From Dehalococcoidia bacterium (lineage in GTDB: Bacteria > Chloroflexota > Dehalococcoidia > Lucifugimonadales > Lucifugimonadaceae), in the NCBI GenBank assembly GCA_009693115.1, contig SHXW01000002.1:1-64000 (forward strand): a DNA stretch of 64,000 nucleotides, in the 5' to 3' direction. How positions within the stretch are numbered: the first letter of the stretch is position 1; each line of letters opens with the position of its first letter. A program made the translations under genes and the position numbers. Below the pieces are notes generated by a model. That model had not been told where the DNA came from. It saw nothing but the letters and a program-made list of their open reading frames with translations, and searched no databases. Positions 1-8,504 of this stretch are shown here, piece after piece.

Positions 1-1
1 C

Positions 2-389
2 AGCGTCGCCGTCTCGGGCGACACCGCCGTGGTCGGGGCGTATGTCGATGATTCCTACAAGGGCTCCGCCTACGTGTTCACGAGGTCCGGGAGCACTTGG
101 ACGCAGCAGCAGAAACTGACGGCCTCCGACGGGGCCGCGGGCGACCGGTTCGGTTTCAGCGTCGCCATCTCGGGCGACACCGCCGTGGTCGGGGCGCCTG
201 ACGATGATTCCATCAAGGGCTCCGCCTACGTGTTCACGAGGTCCGGGAGCACTTGGACGCAGCAGCAGAAACTGACGGCCGATGACGGGGCCGCGGGCGA
301 CTGGTTCGGTTTCAGCGTCGCCGTCTCGGGCGACACCGCCGTGGTCGGGGCGTATGTCGATGATTCCTACAAGGGCTCCGCGTACATGT
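2..389 (+). repeat. 156-bp tandem repeat coding for FG-GAP units
   Basis: Units begin at 2, 158 and 314 (the last partial), a period of exactly 156 bp or 52 codons. Copies 1 and 2 differ at only a few positions, so the array looks recently duplicated or homogenised. It continues off the left edge. Confidence 0.9.
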
Positions 390-1267
390 TCGTCATCCCC
401 ACTGACACACCGACGCCTACGCCCACACCCACGCCGACTGCCACTGCCACGCCCACTGCGACACCAACTGTGACTCCCACGCCAACAGCCACCCCGACCC
501 CGACATCCACTCCCTTCCCGGCCTTCACGGTGGCGCCGGCATCCGCCATAACGCCTGTCGCAACATCCACTTCGGGCGGGAGCGTCTCGGTGGTTCAGCC
601 GGGTCAGACGGTGACGGTGACAGGCCCGGACTCCGGTGTATCCCTTGACGTGCCGTACGCGGTGGCAAACCGCACGCTGCAGCTTGAAATAAGGCCCATA
701 CCCGTCCGGGAGGCAGACACCCCGCTGGCGCCCAAAGACGCGGCCGTGCGTGTCTACAAGATCACGTGGTACGAGGCGGACGGATCAGTTATGGCAGACC
801 AGCAGCTCTGGCTCCCGGTGAAGGTCAGCATCCGTCTGACAGATGCCGAGGTGGAGGCGATGGGCGGGATAAACCAGATCATCGCTGACTACCAGGCCGG
901 GAAGATAGCCATACACCGCGCCACTCCGGGCGGCTGGGTCGCGCTGGCCACGGAGTTCAATATCTCGCGCAGGGAGTTCAGCGCACAGGTCAGCCGCTTT
1001 TCGACGTTCGGCCTGCTAAGCCCCAGACCGGCCGCCACGGCCACTCCCACGGCGGCCCCGACGGCCACTGCGACGCCCACGCGCACGCCTGCACCCACAC
1101 CAACGGCCACTCAGGTCCCGCCCACGCCAACGCCCATCCTGCCGCACACAGGCGGGCCGGGGCTGGACAGCCGTGCGCTGGGGCTGCTCGCCGGACTGGG
1201 CCTGCTGGGTGCGGGCATGGGCCTGCTCCTGATGAGAGGGCCCCGCTCCGCCAGGCCAACGGCCTGA
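2..1267 (+). CDS. FG-GAP repeat surface protein with LPXTG-type anchor (5' partial)
   Basis: The reading frame is open from base 2, so the start lies upstream of the window. The visible part has, in order: about two and a half FG-GAP-type beta-propeller repeats of 52 residues each (core GDTAVVGA, then [18 protein letters not shown]), a Thr-Pro-rich linker, a folded region of about 170 residues ending FSTFGLL, a second Thr-Pro linker, and a C-terminal sorting signal. The signal is LPHTGG, then a hydrophobic stretch of about 20 residues, then a short Arg-rich tail. This is the classic layout of a sortase substrate exposed on the cell surface. A sortase gene lies at 59557-60387 in the same window. 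The ligand is unknown; FG-GAP propellers usually serve in adhesion or binding. Confidence 0.85.
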   Translation, partial: SVAVSGDTAVVGAYVDDSYKGSAYVFTRSGSTWTQQQKLTASDGAAGDRFGFSVAISGDTAVVGAPDDDSIKGSAYVFTRSGSTWTQQQKLTADDGAAGDWFGFSVAVSGDTAVVGAYVDDSYKGSAYMFVIPTDTPTPTPTPTPTATATPTATPTVTPTPTATPTPTSTPFPAFTVAPASAITPVATSTSGGSVSVVQPGQTVTVTGPDSGVSLDVPYAVANRTLQLEIRPIPVREADTPLAPKDAAVRVYKITWYEADGSVMADQQLWLPVKVSIRLTDAEVEAMGGINQIIADYQAGKIAIHRATPGGWVALATEFNISRREFSAQVSRFSTFGLLSPRPAATATPTAAPTATATPTRTPAPTPTATQVPPTPTPILPHTGGPGLDSRALGLLAGLGLLGAGMGLLLMRGPRSARPTA

Positions 1268-1291
1268 CACCCATGCTTCAAGGCTCGCGAA

Positions 1292-1404
1292 GTGGTGCGG
1301 CACGGTTACATGCTCGCCAGCTACCGGCGCGTCCTGTACACGGGCGTGACCTGCGACCTTTTCGGCCGGATTGACCAGCACAAATGGGGAGCGCGCGGGG
1401 GCAC
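1292..1404 (+). pseudogene. GIY-YIG nuclease remnant
   Basis: Translation from the GTG at 1292 gives a piece that matches the N-terminal core of small GIY-YIG (YhbQ-like) nucleases: a Y-M-L-A-S strand, then VLYTGVTCDL, then a basic helix GRIDQHK. In intact proteins this is followed by about 50 more residues with the catalytic Glu. Here the similarity stops where the 3' end of the convergent dgt gene begins, and the rest of the frame is dgt antisense. I infer a truncated, non-functional relic. The match is from memory of the family pattern. Confidence 0.5.
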
Positions 1405-2478
1405 TCAGATATGCCCGTGGAAGACGCCCTCGGAAATGCCGGGCTGGATCTCTTCCGCGCGCATGAGAGCGAAGTTGTCCGTCATGCCGCAAACCCAGTC
1501 AGCCGCCGCCTGCTCCTTCGAGCCTGCCATATCAGTGAACTTCTGCGGCATCCCCTCCGGGTGGCGGAGGTAGTGATGGAAGAGAAGTTCGACGATGTCA
1601 GCGGCGCGTCTGCCCTCGCGGCCTTCGGATATGGGAAGGTAGAAATTCTCAAACATGAAGTTGCGCAGAGTCGTCGTGACGCGGCCCACGGGGTCAGACA
1701 TGCGCACCCAGGGTTTGCCGCCGCGCACAGGGACCTCACCTGAACAGTCCCATGACGCCTGCACGACGTCACAGACGAGCGTGTTGACCCGACGGCCGTG
1801 GTCCGTGCCCAGCGTTTCGGCCACCTCGGGCGGGAGGCTCGAGGGCTTAAGGAAACCGGAGCGGATGGCATCGCCAATGTCATGCGTCAGGTAGGCAAGG
1901 GCGTCCGAAAGGCGGACGACCTGGGCTTCGAGCGTGAGGTGCGAGACCGCCCCCTCATTCAGGAACTCGCCCTGAGGCTTTGAATGGTGGCGGATGGCCT
2001 CGACCACCTCCTCCGTCAGGTTCAGGCCGCGACCCTCTCCTTCAAGCAGTTCGACGATGCGCACGCTGTGGCGCGAGTGGTGGAAGCCGCCGGGGAGGAG
2101 CCTGTTTAGCACCGACTCGCCTATGTGCCCGAACGGGGTGTGGCCGAGGTCATGCCCAAGCGATGCGGCTTCAACAAGGTCTTCATTCAGGTTGAGCGCC
2201 CGGGCTATCGTGCGGCCTATCTGCTGGACCTCTATGACGTGCGTGAGGCGTGTGACGTAGTGGTCGCCCAGTGGGGCGACGAAGACCTGGCTCTTATGCT
2301 TCAGACGTCTGAAAGAGTTTGTGTGGATGATGCGGTCGCGGTCGCGCTGGAACTCGGTGCGGACCGGCGACGGAGGTTCGGGAAGCTTGCGGCCGCGGGA
2401 GCGCGTGGAGCGGACGGCGAAGGGAGAGAGTTCCTCTTCGCGGGCTTCGAAACGTTCCCGGATGGTGTTGAGGTTCAT
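1405..2478 (-). CDS. dgt: dGTPase-like HD-domain triphosphohydrolase
   Basis: The 357-residue protein fits the dGTP triphosphohydrolase-like family, which hydrolyses dNTPs to deoxynucleoside and triphosphate. Family marks are QRDRDRI near residue 44, the first metal His in RLTHV near 80, the HD pair in GHDLGHTPFGH near 108-118, and the last Asp in LSDALAYLTHD. The length is normal for the short bacterial subfamily. It lies 61 bp downstream of the MFS gene on the same strand. There is no clear Shine-Dalgarno site; instead TAAAAT sits six bases before the ATG, which suggests its own promoter and a leaderless transcript. Confidence 0.9.
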   Translation of the reverse strand: MNLNTIRERFEAREEELSPFAVRSTRSRGRKLPEPPSPVRTEFQRDRDRIIHTNSFRRLKHKSQVFVAPLGDHYVTRLTHVIEVQQIGRTIARALNLNEDLVEAASLGHDLGHTPFGHIGESVLNRLLPGGFHHSRHSVRIVELLEGEGRGLNLTEEVVEAIRHHSKPQGEFLNEGAVSHLTLEAQVVRLSDALAYLTHDIGDAIRSGFLKPSSLPPEVAETLGTDHGRRVNTLVCDVVQASWDCSGEVPVRGGKPWVRMSDPVGRVTTTLRNFMFENFYLPISEGREGRRAADIVELLFHHYLRHPEGMPQKFTDMAGSKEQAAADWVCGMTDNFALMRAEEIQPGISEGVFHGHI

Positions 2479-2484
2479 GAGGGG

Positions 2485-2490
2485 ATTTTA
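2485..2490 (-). promoter_or_regulatory. -10 box TAAAAT of dgt, leaderless-type
   Basis: On the minus strand TAAAAT is followed by six bases and then the dgt ATG at 2478. A transcript starting about six bases after the box would begin at or next to the start codon. The same spacing is seen at polA and acoX. Confidence 0.45.
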
Positions 2491-2539
2491 GGCGCAGAAC
2501 ACGGAGGGTGCGTGTCCACTTTACGGAGGGGGACCGCGC

Positions 2540-3799
2540 TCAGGCGGGCCGGTCTGCGCGGAGCCTGCGGCCGTCAAGCCCGCGGATATGCCGCTGTGTG
2601 AGGAAGACGGCAGCTGCGATGCAGGACAGGACGACGGCGGATGCGAAGACGGCCCAGCGGACGTCGAGTGCGTCTGCTATCGCGCCGCCCATCAGCCCGC
2701 CAAGCGGTATGAGGCTGAATGTGATGCCGTGCATGCCCATGACCCGGCCGCGGAGGCCGTCGGGGACGCTGAGTTGCATGGCGGTCATGGAGTTGACCAG
2801 GAATATGGCGTTGAAGAACGAGGCGCAGAAGATGAGAGGCAGGCTGATCCCATATGCCGGCGACCATGCGAAGCCCATCAGGAAGAGAGTAAACACGAAT
2901 GTGCCGCCGAGCATGGCCGCGCCGAGCCACTTCCCGGACTGGAACCTGTTGGCCGCCACCGTGCCGGCGACTGCGCCGATGCCCATCATCGAAAGCATCC
3001 AGCCGAAGCGGGTTGAATCGACATCGAAGCGGTCTGCGAAGAGGGGCATCAGGGTGATGTATTGCAGGCCGAAGAACATGTTGGCGTATGTGAATGGGAT
3101 GAGGACGCGGAAAAGGGGCGTGCGCCAGATGTAGCTGAAGCCTTCGCCCAGGTCTTTCGCGATGCTGCGTTTCGGCCTCGGGGGCACGGGCGGCGCGGAC
3201 AGGGTCAGCAGGATCAAGGTCATCGCCGTGAACCCGATCGCGCTCATGAAAAAGACCGTTGCGGTGCCGGTGAAGGCGATCGCGATGCCGCCTATGGCGG
3301 GAGCGACGATCCTGGTGCCCTGCCACATGACCGTGTTCAGCGTGACCGCGCTAGCCATGTGTTTGCGCCCTATCAACTGCGGGAAGAAGGCGTTGCGGGT
3401 GGGCCAGTCAAACCCGTTGACAAGGCCCAGTCCCACGGCGATGGCGACCACGTGCCACAGCCGGACCGTGTTCGTGACGTCAAGCACGGCCTGCGCCGCA
3501 AGCAGGAGCGCGGCCACCGCCGATGTGGCGAGGAGGATCTTTTTCCGGTCAAGCCTGTCCGCGAAGACGCCGCCAAACAGGTTGATGATGATGGTCGGTA
3601 TCGCTGTCGCCGCGCCGACAAGTCCGAGGGCCGTGCCGCTGCCCCCGAGTTCCTTGATGACGAGCCACCCGTTGCCGACCTGGACAAGCTGTATGCCCCC
3701 TACGGCCGCGAGAGAGCCGATCCAGAAGCGCCTGTACCCAGGCTCCGCCAGCGCGCCGAGCCGAGCCGCAAGCCCTTTGCGGGGCTGTTCTGGAGGCAC
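2540..3799 (-). CDS. MFS transporter, EntS-like (12 membrane segments)
   Basis: This 419-residue hydrophobic protein shows the major-facilitator pattern of the MFS_3/EntS-like exporters: about twelve membrane segments, a loop 2 motif GGVFADRLDRKK near residue 76, and a central cytoplasmic linker (PPVPPRPKRS) between the two halves. The second half carries a similar loop motif around GLRGRVMGMHG. The start chosen is the GTG at 3799, which gives a short N-terminal cytoplasmic tail before the first helix; no strong ribosome site supports it. The substrate cannot be read from sequence. It is downstream of plsC and upstream of dgt on the same strand. Confidence 0.85.
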   Translation of the reverse strand: MPPEQPRKGLAARLGALAEPGYRRFWIGSLAAVGGIQLVQVGNGWLVIKELGGSGTALGLVGAATAIPTIIINLFGGVFADRLDRKKILLATSAVAALLLAAQAVLDVTNTVRLWHVVAIAVGLGLVNGFDWPTRNAFFPQLIGRKHMASAVTLNTVMWQGTRIVAPAIGGIAIAFTGTATVFFMSAIGFTAMTLILLTLSAPPVPPRPKRSIAKDLGEGFSYIWRTPLFRVLIPFTYANMFFGLQYITLMPLFADRFDVDSTRFGWMLSMMGIGAVAGTVAANRFQSGKWLGAAMLGGTFVFTLFLMGFAWSPAYGISLPLIFCASFFNAIFLVNSMTAMQLSVPDGLRGRVMGMHGITFSLIPLGGLMGGAIADALDVRWAVFASAVVLSCIAAAVFLTQRHIRGLDGRRLRADRPA

Positions 3800-3948
3800 A
3801 GATGGCCCGGCGGGGGCGGGCGGGGTTGTGGTAGCCAGAGTGAGTTCCTTGCAGGGTCAAGTACGCAGGAACTAGCAGGCTACTACGGCATGAGGTGGTT
3901 GGCGAGCGGATGATCTGCCAAGCGCGTCCCGCGGCCAGCAGGCCGGGA

Positions 3949-4632
3949 TCAGGAAGGGGATTTGTCCGCGGTGACTTCGAACGGCATGTCCACTGTGCCG
4001 GCGTACTCGCCCCGGTACTCGGGAGGGAGCAGCCGGGCGAGGCGGGACATGGACTCGACGGTGAAGCGGTCTAACTGCTCACGGGTCGTCTTGCCGTCCG
4101 TCTTGAGGGTGAAGGGCTTGCCGATGCGTATGTGCAACTTTGCAACGGGGGCAAAGACCTTGAGGTAGTTCTGGAGGGGCTCCGAGCCTGTGATTGCGAC
4201 GGGGACGACGGGGGCACCGGTCATGGACGCCAGGAGTGCGATGCCAGGCTGGGCCTTGAGCAGGCCCTTTCCCCTGCTCCGCGTGCCCTCCGGGAAGAGG
4301 ACGACCGCGCCGCCCTTTTCTATCCTCCTGGCCGCCCACTTCAGCGCCCGCGTGTCCGCCCTGCCGCGTTCTATCGGGAAGGCGCCGTATCCGTACAGGA
4401 AGAAGGCGAGCGGCGGGAACCTGAAAAGCTCGCTTTTCGCCAGGAACCCCGGCCGGCGGGCCATGGCCACGCCAGCGATGGCCGGGTCCACATTCGACAG
4501 GTGGTTGCAGAGGACGATGAGCGGGCCTTCGGCCGGCATGTTCTCCTGGCCTTCGGTCCTGACCTTCGCGAAGATGCGGAGGTTCACCTTGAACAGCCAG
4601 TAGCAGAACGGGTATGCCCACTGGACGCTCAT
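3949..4632 (-). CDS. plsC: 1-acyl-sn-glycerol-3-phosphate acyltransferase
   Basis: A 227-residue lysophosphatidate acyltransferase that adds the second acyl chain in phosphatidic acid synthesis at the inner membrane. The catalytic NHxxxxD motif is NHLSNVD (residues 43-49) and the glycerol-phosphate-binding motif is FPEGTRS (113-119); a further block, FPIERGR, lies between them. The ATG at 4632 is chosen because it overlaps the stop of cmk as ATGA, a typical translational coupling; an ATG eleven codons upstream lies inside cmk. The cmk-plsC order is common in bacteria. Confidence 0.93.
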   Translation of the reverse strand: MSVQWAYPFCYWLFKVNLRIFAKVRTEGQENMPAEGPLIVLCNHLSNVDPAIAGVAMARRPGFLAKSELFRFPPLAFFLYGYGAFPIERGRADTRALKWAARRIEKGGAVVLFPEGTRSRGKGLLKAQPGIALLASMTGAPVVPVAITGSEPLQNYLKVFAPVAKLHIRIGKPFTLKTDGKTTREQLDRFTVESMSRLARLLPPEYRGEYAGTVDMPFEVTADKSPS

Positions 4633-5312
4633 CGGGCCCGCTCCGTGGCCAGCTTTTCCATGCAATCCACCACCTGCTCAAGGGTCAGGCCGTCCGAGTC
4701 CACCAGCCAGGCGTCAGCCGCCGGAATGAGGGGCGAGGCAGGCCGCGAAGAGTCAAGCCCGTCACGCCTGGTCAGCCCGGCCAGGACGTCATCGTATTTC
4801 ACCGTGCCGCCGGAGGCGCGGAGTTCTTCGTAACGGCGCCTGGCGCGAGTCTGACCGGAGGCGTCCAGGAAGATCTTCAGTTCGGCGTCTCTGAGGACGA
4901 CGGTGCCTATGTCCCGCCCGGCCATGACGATGTCTCCCCCGGATGCGATCTGCCGCTGCTTTTCGACGAGGACGGCCCTGACGCCAGGGACGGCAGACAC
5001 GATGGACACGCTGCGGTCAACCTCCGGGCTGCGCAAGCGCGCCGTTACGTCTTTTCCATTGAGCAGGATGCTGGCCCCGCCTCCCGGCGCAGTGTCGAGG
5101 CGGATGTCACTCCTGGCCGCCAGCGCCTCAAGCGCCGCAGGATCGCCCATGGGGACGTGTCCATCCAGCGCAGCGAGGGTCACGGCCCGGTACATGAGGC
5201 CGGTGTCAAGAAAGCGGTAGCCGAGGCGGGCCGCAAGGAGCCGTCCGGCGCTGGTCTTGCCCGCCCCGACAGGGCCGTCGATGGCGATGCGGAGGTTTTT
5301 CTTGATTGGCAT
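4629..5312 (-). CDS. cmk: Cytidylate kinase
   Basis: The 227-residue enzyme phosphorylates CMP and dCMP with ATP. The P-loop GPVGAGKT is at residues 13-20, followed by the NMP-binding DTGLMYRA near 36-43, a conserved GRDIGTVV, the RRRYEEL basic helix, and the C-terminal TRRDGLDSSR region. Length and order are typical for Cmk. It is the first gene of a minus-strand run and overlaps plsC by four bases. Confidence 0.95.
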   Translation of the reverse strand: MPIKKNLRIAIDGPVGAGKTSAGRLLAARLGYRFLDTGLMYRAVTLAALDGHVPMGDPAALEALAARSDIRLDTAPGGGASILLNGKDVTARLRSPEVDRSVSIVSAVPGVRAVLVEKQRQIASGGDIVMAGRDIGTVVLRDAELKIFLDASGQTRARRRYEELRASGGTVKYDDVLAGLTRRDGLDSSRPASPLIPAADAWLVDSDGLTLEQVVDCMEKLATERAR

Positions 5313-5670
5313 GAGCTTTGTTCAGTAGGTGGACGGTGGCTGGCAGTGTGTCAGGAGGATGTCACGCCGGACATGGTTCAGCGCCTGTGGTGGAGGGCGG
5401 TTCCTGACCGTTTCTCCATGTACGTGGGACCGGGCCGTCAGTGTACGATGCTGCGTTGCCTGCACCGTGCGGATTATAGTGACGCCCCCTGGCCCTGCCT
5501 GGCCCGAAGCGGCCCCCGGCGCTTCCGGGACCGGCCGTGTGGCGCTCCGGAATCCACTGCCGCCGTCCGCGCCCTGCCGCCTTCATCATGAGGAACAGGG
5601 GGTGTGCCGCTCCGGCGGCGGCGGGGTAGCCTTATCCTCCTGAACCTCATCACTCCTGTGGAGACATGCC
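5313..5670. other. Intergenic region between cmk and cvpA (358 bp)
   Basis: These bases separate the divergent genes cmk and cvpA and must hold both promoters. No convincing gene, tRNA or repeat is seen. An AT-richer patch with TTATAG lies near 5472. A purine-rich GTGGAG about ten bases before the cvpA ATG is a likely ribosome site. Confidence 0.5.
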
Positions 5671-6261
5671 ATGACTGTGTTCGACTGGGCCCTGATCGTC
5701 ATCTTCGCCCTGGCGGCGTTGTGGGGTTTCAGGAACGGGTTAATAGACTCGCTCCTGACGGTGATCGGCACGTATGTGGCCCTGCTCCTGAGCGGCCAGT
5801 TCGCGTCGCGGATAGTGAACTTCTTTGTGGACGATATTAAGAGCCAGGCCCTGGCAACGGCCATAGGCTACGTCCTCATCTTCCTTGCCGTGTTCATAGC
5901 CGCCCGGATCCTGGGCAAGATGCTCAAGACGGGGACGAAGATGCTCCTGCTGGGGTGGGTGGACAAATTGGGGGGACTGGCGTTCGGCGTGGTCGCGGGA
6001 GCGCTGCTGGTGGGAGCGACCGTTTCTGTCGCCGCCCGGTTCGTATATGACCCGGTCTCGAAGTCACCGATCCCGGCACAGGAACGGCAGTTCAGGGACC
6101 GTCTGCACGGCTGGATGGTGAAGGGAACCATCTCTGAGATGGCCATTGATGCCCGGGAGGTGGTGCCTGCGGACGTGCTGGGTATCATGCCGTCTGATTT
6201 CGCCAGGTCTCTGGACGCACTGAAGACGGACATTCAGCAGCGCCAAGACAATCAGTCCTGA
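5671..6261 (+). CDS. CvpA-family membrane protein
   Basis: A 196-residue protein with about four N-terminal membrane helices in the CvpA (colicin V production protein) pattern: a first helix starting FDWALIV, the conserved GFRNGLIDSL turn, and a second pair of helices with the GWVDKLGGLAFGVVAGALLVG motif near residues 90-110. The C-terminal third is soluble. CvpA-like proteins are widespread inner-membrane proteins of uncertain role, linked to envelope homeostasis. The ATG is preceded by GTGGAG. It stands alone between a divergent cmk and the HNH gene. Confidence 0.88.
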   Translation: MTVFDWALIVIFALAALWGFRNGLIDSLLTVIGTYVALLLSGQFASRIVNFFVDDIKSQALATAIGYVLIFLAVFIAARILGKMLKTGTKMLLLGWVDKLGGLAFGVVAGALLVGATVSVAARFVYDPVSKSPIPAQERQFRDRLHGWMVKGTISEMAIDAREVVPADVLGIMPSDFARSLDALKTDIQQRQDNQS

Positions 6262-6499
6262 GGGGCCACCCGAAAACGTTCGGGACGGGACCTTTGGGAC
6301 AGTCAGCTAGAATGGCAGCATGGCAATCAGGACGCATTCAGGCGCACAGATGCTGTTGACGTGGAACGGGCCGACGAATGGCCCCGGGCCCCGGCGCACA
6401 CTGTTCGCCGCCCGCAGCGTGGTCAGCGCCGCCTCTAACCTTGCGCGCGACAGATACGAGCCCCATACGATGGGACGAAAGGCGTGAGCAGGTAGGGAT

Positions 6500-7105
6500 A
6501 TGTTGATCCGCCAGCCGGTTCTGGTCCTTAATCAGAACTACCAGCCGCTGAACATCTGTGATGTGAGGCGTGCTGTGTCACTGATGGCCCGCGGCAAAGC
6601 GGAGTCTCTCCTGGCTTCCGGCCAGTTTCTCCGCAGCGCGTCCGCCTATCTTGACGCTCCCGCGGTCATCCGTCTGGTGTATCTGGTCAAGCGCCCCCTG
6701 CACCGGCGCAGGATGTCCCGGCGCGAGGTCTTCATGCGTGACGGGCACAAGTGCCTGTACTGCGGCCAGAAGTCACGCGACCTGACGCTGGACCACGTGC
6801 TCCCCAGGTCGCAGGGCGGGCAACATGTCTGGGACAACGTGGTGTCTGCCTGTAAGCACTGCAACCATCGCAAGGCCGGCCGCACTCCCCTGCAGGCCGG
6901 GATGAGGCTGCTGACTGAGCCGCGCGAGCCGCGCCCGAACCCTTATTCGTTCTTTCACGCCGAAAGGGTGCAGCCCTCGTGGCGTCCGTTCCTGCCCTGG
7001 ATGGACGACAGCCCTCACCTGATCAACGGGAAGAGTCATGGCGCGAACAGCAGCCCGAACGGGGTGCGCATGAATGGCGCGCTGGCCGCTGCAGGCGCTG
7101 ACTAG
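6500..7105 (+). CDS. HNH endonuclease family protein
   Basis: A 201-residue protein of the stand-alone HNH type common in Chloroflexi, cyanobacteria and actinobacteria. The N-terminal part starts PVLVLNQNYQPLNIC. The HNH core is complete: CLYC (C85, C88), LDHVLPRSQGG with Asp98-His99, NVV with Asn113, and CKHCNHRK (C118, C121). The two CxxC pairs would bind structural zinc. The basic HRRRMSRREVF stretch before the core likely contacts DNA. The true role is unknown. The preceding 238 bp also contain an unrecognised frame of 55 codons (6320-6487). Confidence 0.87.
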   Translation: MLIRQPVLVLNQNYQPLNICDVRRAVSLMARGKAESLLASGQFLRSASAYLDAPAVIRLVYLVKRPLHRRRMSRREVFMRDGHKCLYCGQKSRDLTLDHVLPRSQGGQHVWDNVVSACKHCNHRKAGRTPLQAGMRLLTEPREPRPNPYSFFHAERVQPSWRPFLPWMDDSPHLINGKSHGANSSPNGVRMNGALAAAGAD

Positions 7106-7264
7106 CGCGGACGCTCCGCCCGTCCAGTTGTGCAGGGGTCACCCTCTGAGCGGCTCGCCCCCGCTGGCGAGCGCGCATATTCGACACAGGCAGGAGGGTG
7201 AGCATGAGCCCGGCCCGCGCCCGCTGGCGAGCGCCCTGGCCATGGGAAGCGGGATGCTCCCGCC

Positions 7265-8422
7265 CTATTCCTGAACTGTGACTGCTGCCCGGTCAGGCAG
7301 GCCGACCACGGGTGAAAGGTTGACGGCCGGCAGCGTTGACGGGGCTATGAACGGCAGATCCAGCATCATCACATCGAGAGCAAGGCGAGAGTTGGCATTG
7401 GCCACCAGTGCGCTTCTGGTGCCGGTGAGGGTCTCGACCCCGCGTGCGATGGCATCTCCGTCAAGCTGTCTGCCAAGGGCGGCCAGGGTGGGTAGCCAGT
7501 CGATATACGTAACGAAGCGTTCCAGGCCGTTCCTGACCAGCGCTATGTCCCGCCACCAGTCGAGCCAGAAGTCCAATTCAAGGAATACGTCGTCGCGGTT
7601 TCGCCAGAAGCTGTCGCTCAGCTGTCGTGCGTAATTGAAGCGCGATTCCAGATCGCCTGCCAGCGCGGCCATGATGCGCTGTACGGCCTGCGCCTGGCGG
7701 TCCAGCGCGGTGGGGTCGCTGAGGGCGGATATGGCCCAGCCGGGGCGGCCTCTCGCCAGGCGCGCCAGGGTGCGGGCCTGTTCAGGCTCCGCCTTGTGGC
7801 GGATCGTAAGTTCCCGTTCGATTGTCTCTGTGGCGACAGGCCGCAATTCGATCAGCTGGCAGCGCGAGATGATTGTCGGCAGGAGAGCGCCTTTGTCTGC
7901 GGCCACCAGGATGAGGATGACCTGCGGGGGGGGCTCTTCGAGTGTCTTGAGGAGAGCGTTTGCGGCGGCAGGGTGAAGCAGCTCCGCGCCGTCAATGATG
8001 AAGGCCCGGCTGTTGCCCTCAAACGGTTTCAGCCATGCATCTCGCTCCATGTCGCGCACGTGCTCGATGCTGATCATGGTCTTGCGTGAGCGCGCTCCCT
8101 CCTCCTCTTCGTCACCGCCTCTTTTCTTTTCGGTGGGTGTGTCCACGTTGATGATGCGCACGTCGGAATGGATGCCGCGTGTGATGCGGACACACTGCGG
8201 ACATTCGCTGCAGGGTTTGTCCGGCGCGGCGCCGAAGAGGTCCGGCGCGGGCCGGCAGTTGACGGCGCGTGCGAGGTCAAGGGCGAGGGTCCTGCGGCCT
8301 GACTGTTTCGGCCCGGTGATGAGATAGGCGTGCGCCAGCCTCCCCGCCCTGAATGTGTTCAGCAGGAGGCGCGACGGGCCGCTGTGTCCGAATGTGGTCC
8401 AGCCTTTGGGCAAATCAGCCAT
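7265..8422 (-). CDS. holB: DNA polymerase III subunit delta prime
   Basis: A 385-residue AAA+ clamp-loader subunit. The N-terminal part has a P-loop position reading GPKQSGRRT, which departs from a functional Walker A as expected for delta prime. A four-Cys zinc module follows (NC, then CSECPQC). The sequence ALLKTLEEPPP and an SRCQ sensor-1 motif are hallmark AAA+ clamp-loader signatures. An acidic linker (EKKRGGDEEEEGA) interrupts the region after the zinc site. dnaX, its partner, is at 27711-29456. No Shine-Dalgarno site is evident before the ATG. Confidence 0.9.
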   Translation of the reverse strand: MADLPKGWTTFGHSGPSRLLLNTFRAGRLAHAYLITGPKQSGRRTLALDLARAVNCRPAPDLFGAAPDKPCSECPQCVRITRGIHSDVRIINVDTPTEKKRGGDEEEEGARSRKTMISIEHVRDMERDAWLKPFEGNSRAFIIDGAELLHPAAANALLKTLEEPPPQVILILVAADKGALLPTIISRCQLIELRPVATETIERELTIRHKAEPEQARTLARLARGRPGWAISALSDPTALDRQAQAVQRIMAALAGDLESRFNYARQLSDSFWRNRDDVFLELDFWLDWWRDIALVRNGLERFVTYIDWLPTLAALGRQLDGDAIARGVETLTGTRSALVANANSRLALDVMMLDLPFIAPSTLPAVNLSPVVGLPDRAAVTVQE

Positions 8423-8504
8423 GAATCAAACCCGTGAGGCAGGCCATCGCTGGCGCTCCCTGCCGGAATGTCCGCAATGTTTTGTCGGGCAACGTCCCCG
8501 CACC

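Noticed and set aside
2-389. 156-bp repeats as a CRISPR array
   Set aside because: Units are contiguous, lack spacers and code for FG-GAP propeller blades.
6320-6487. 55-codon frame before the HNH gene
   Set aside because: No ribosome site, no recognisable family and Arg/Pro-rich composition; not strong enough to call.
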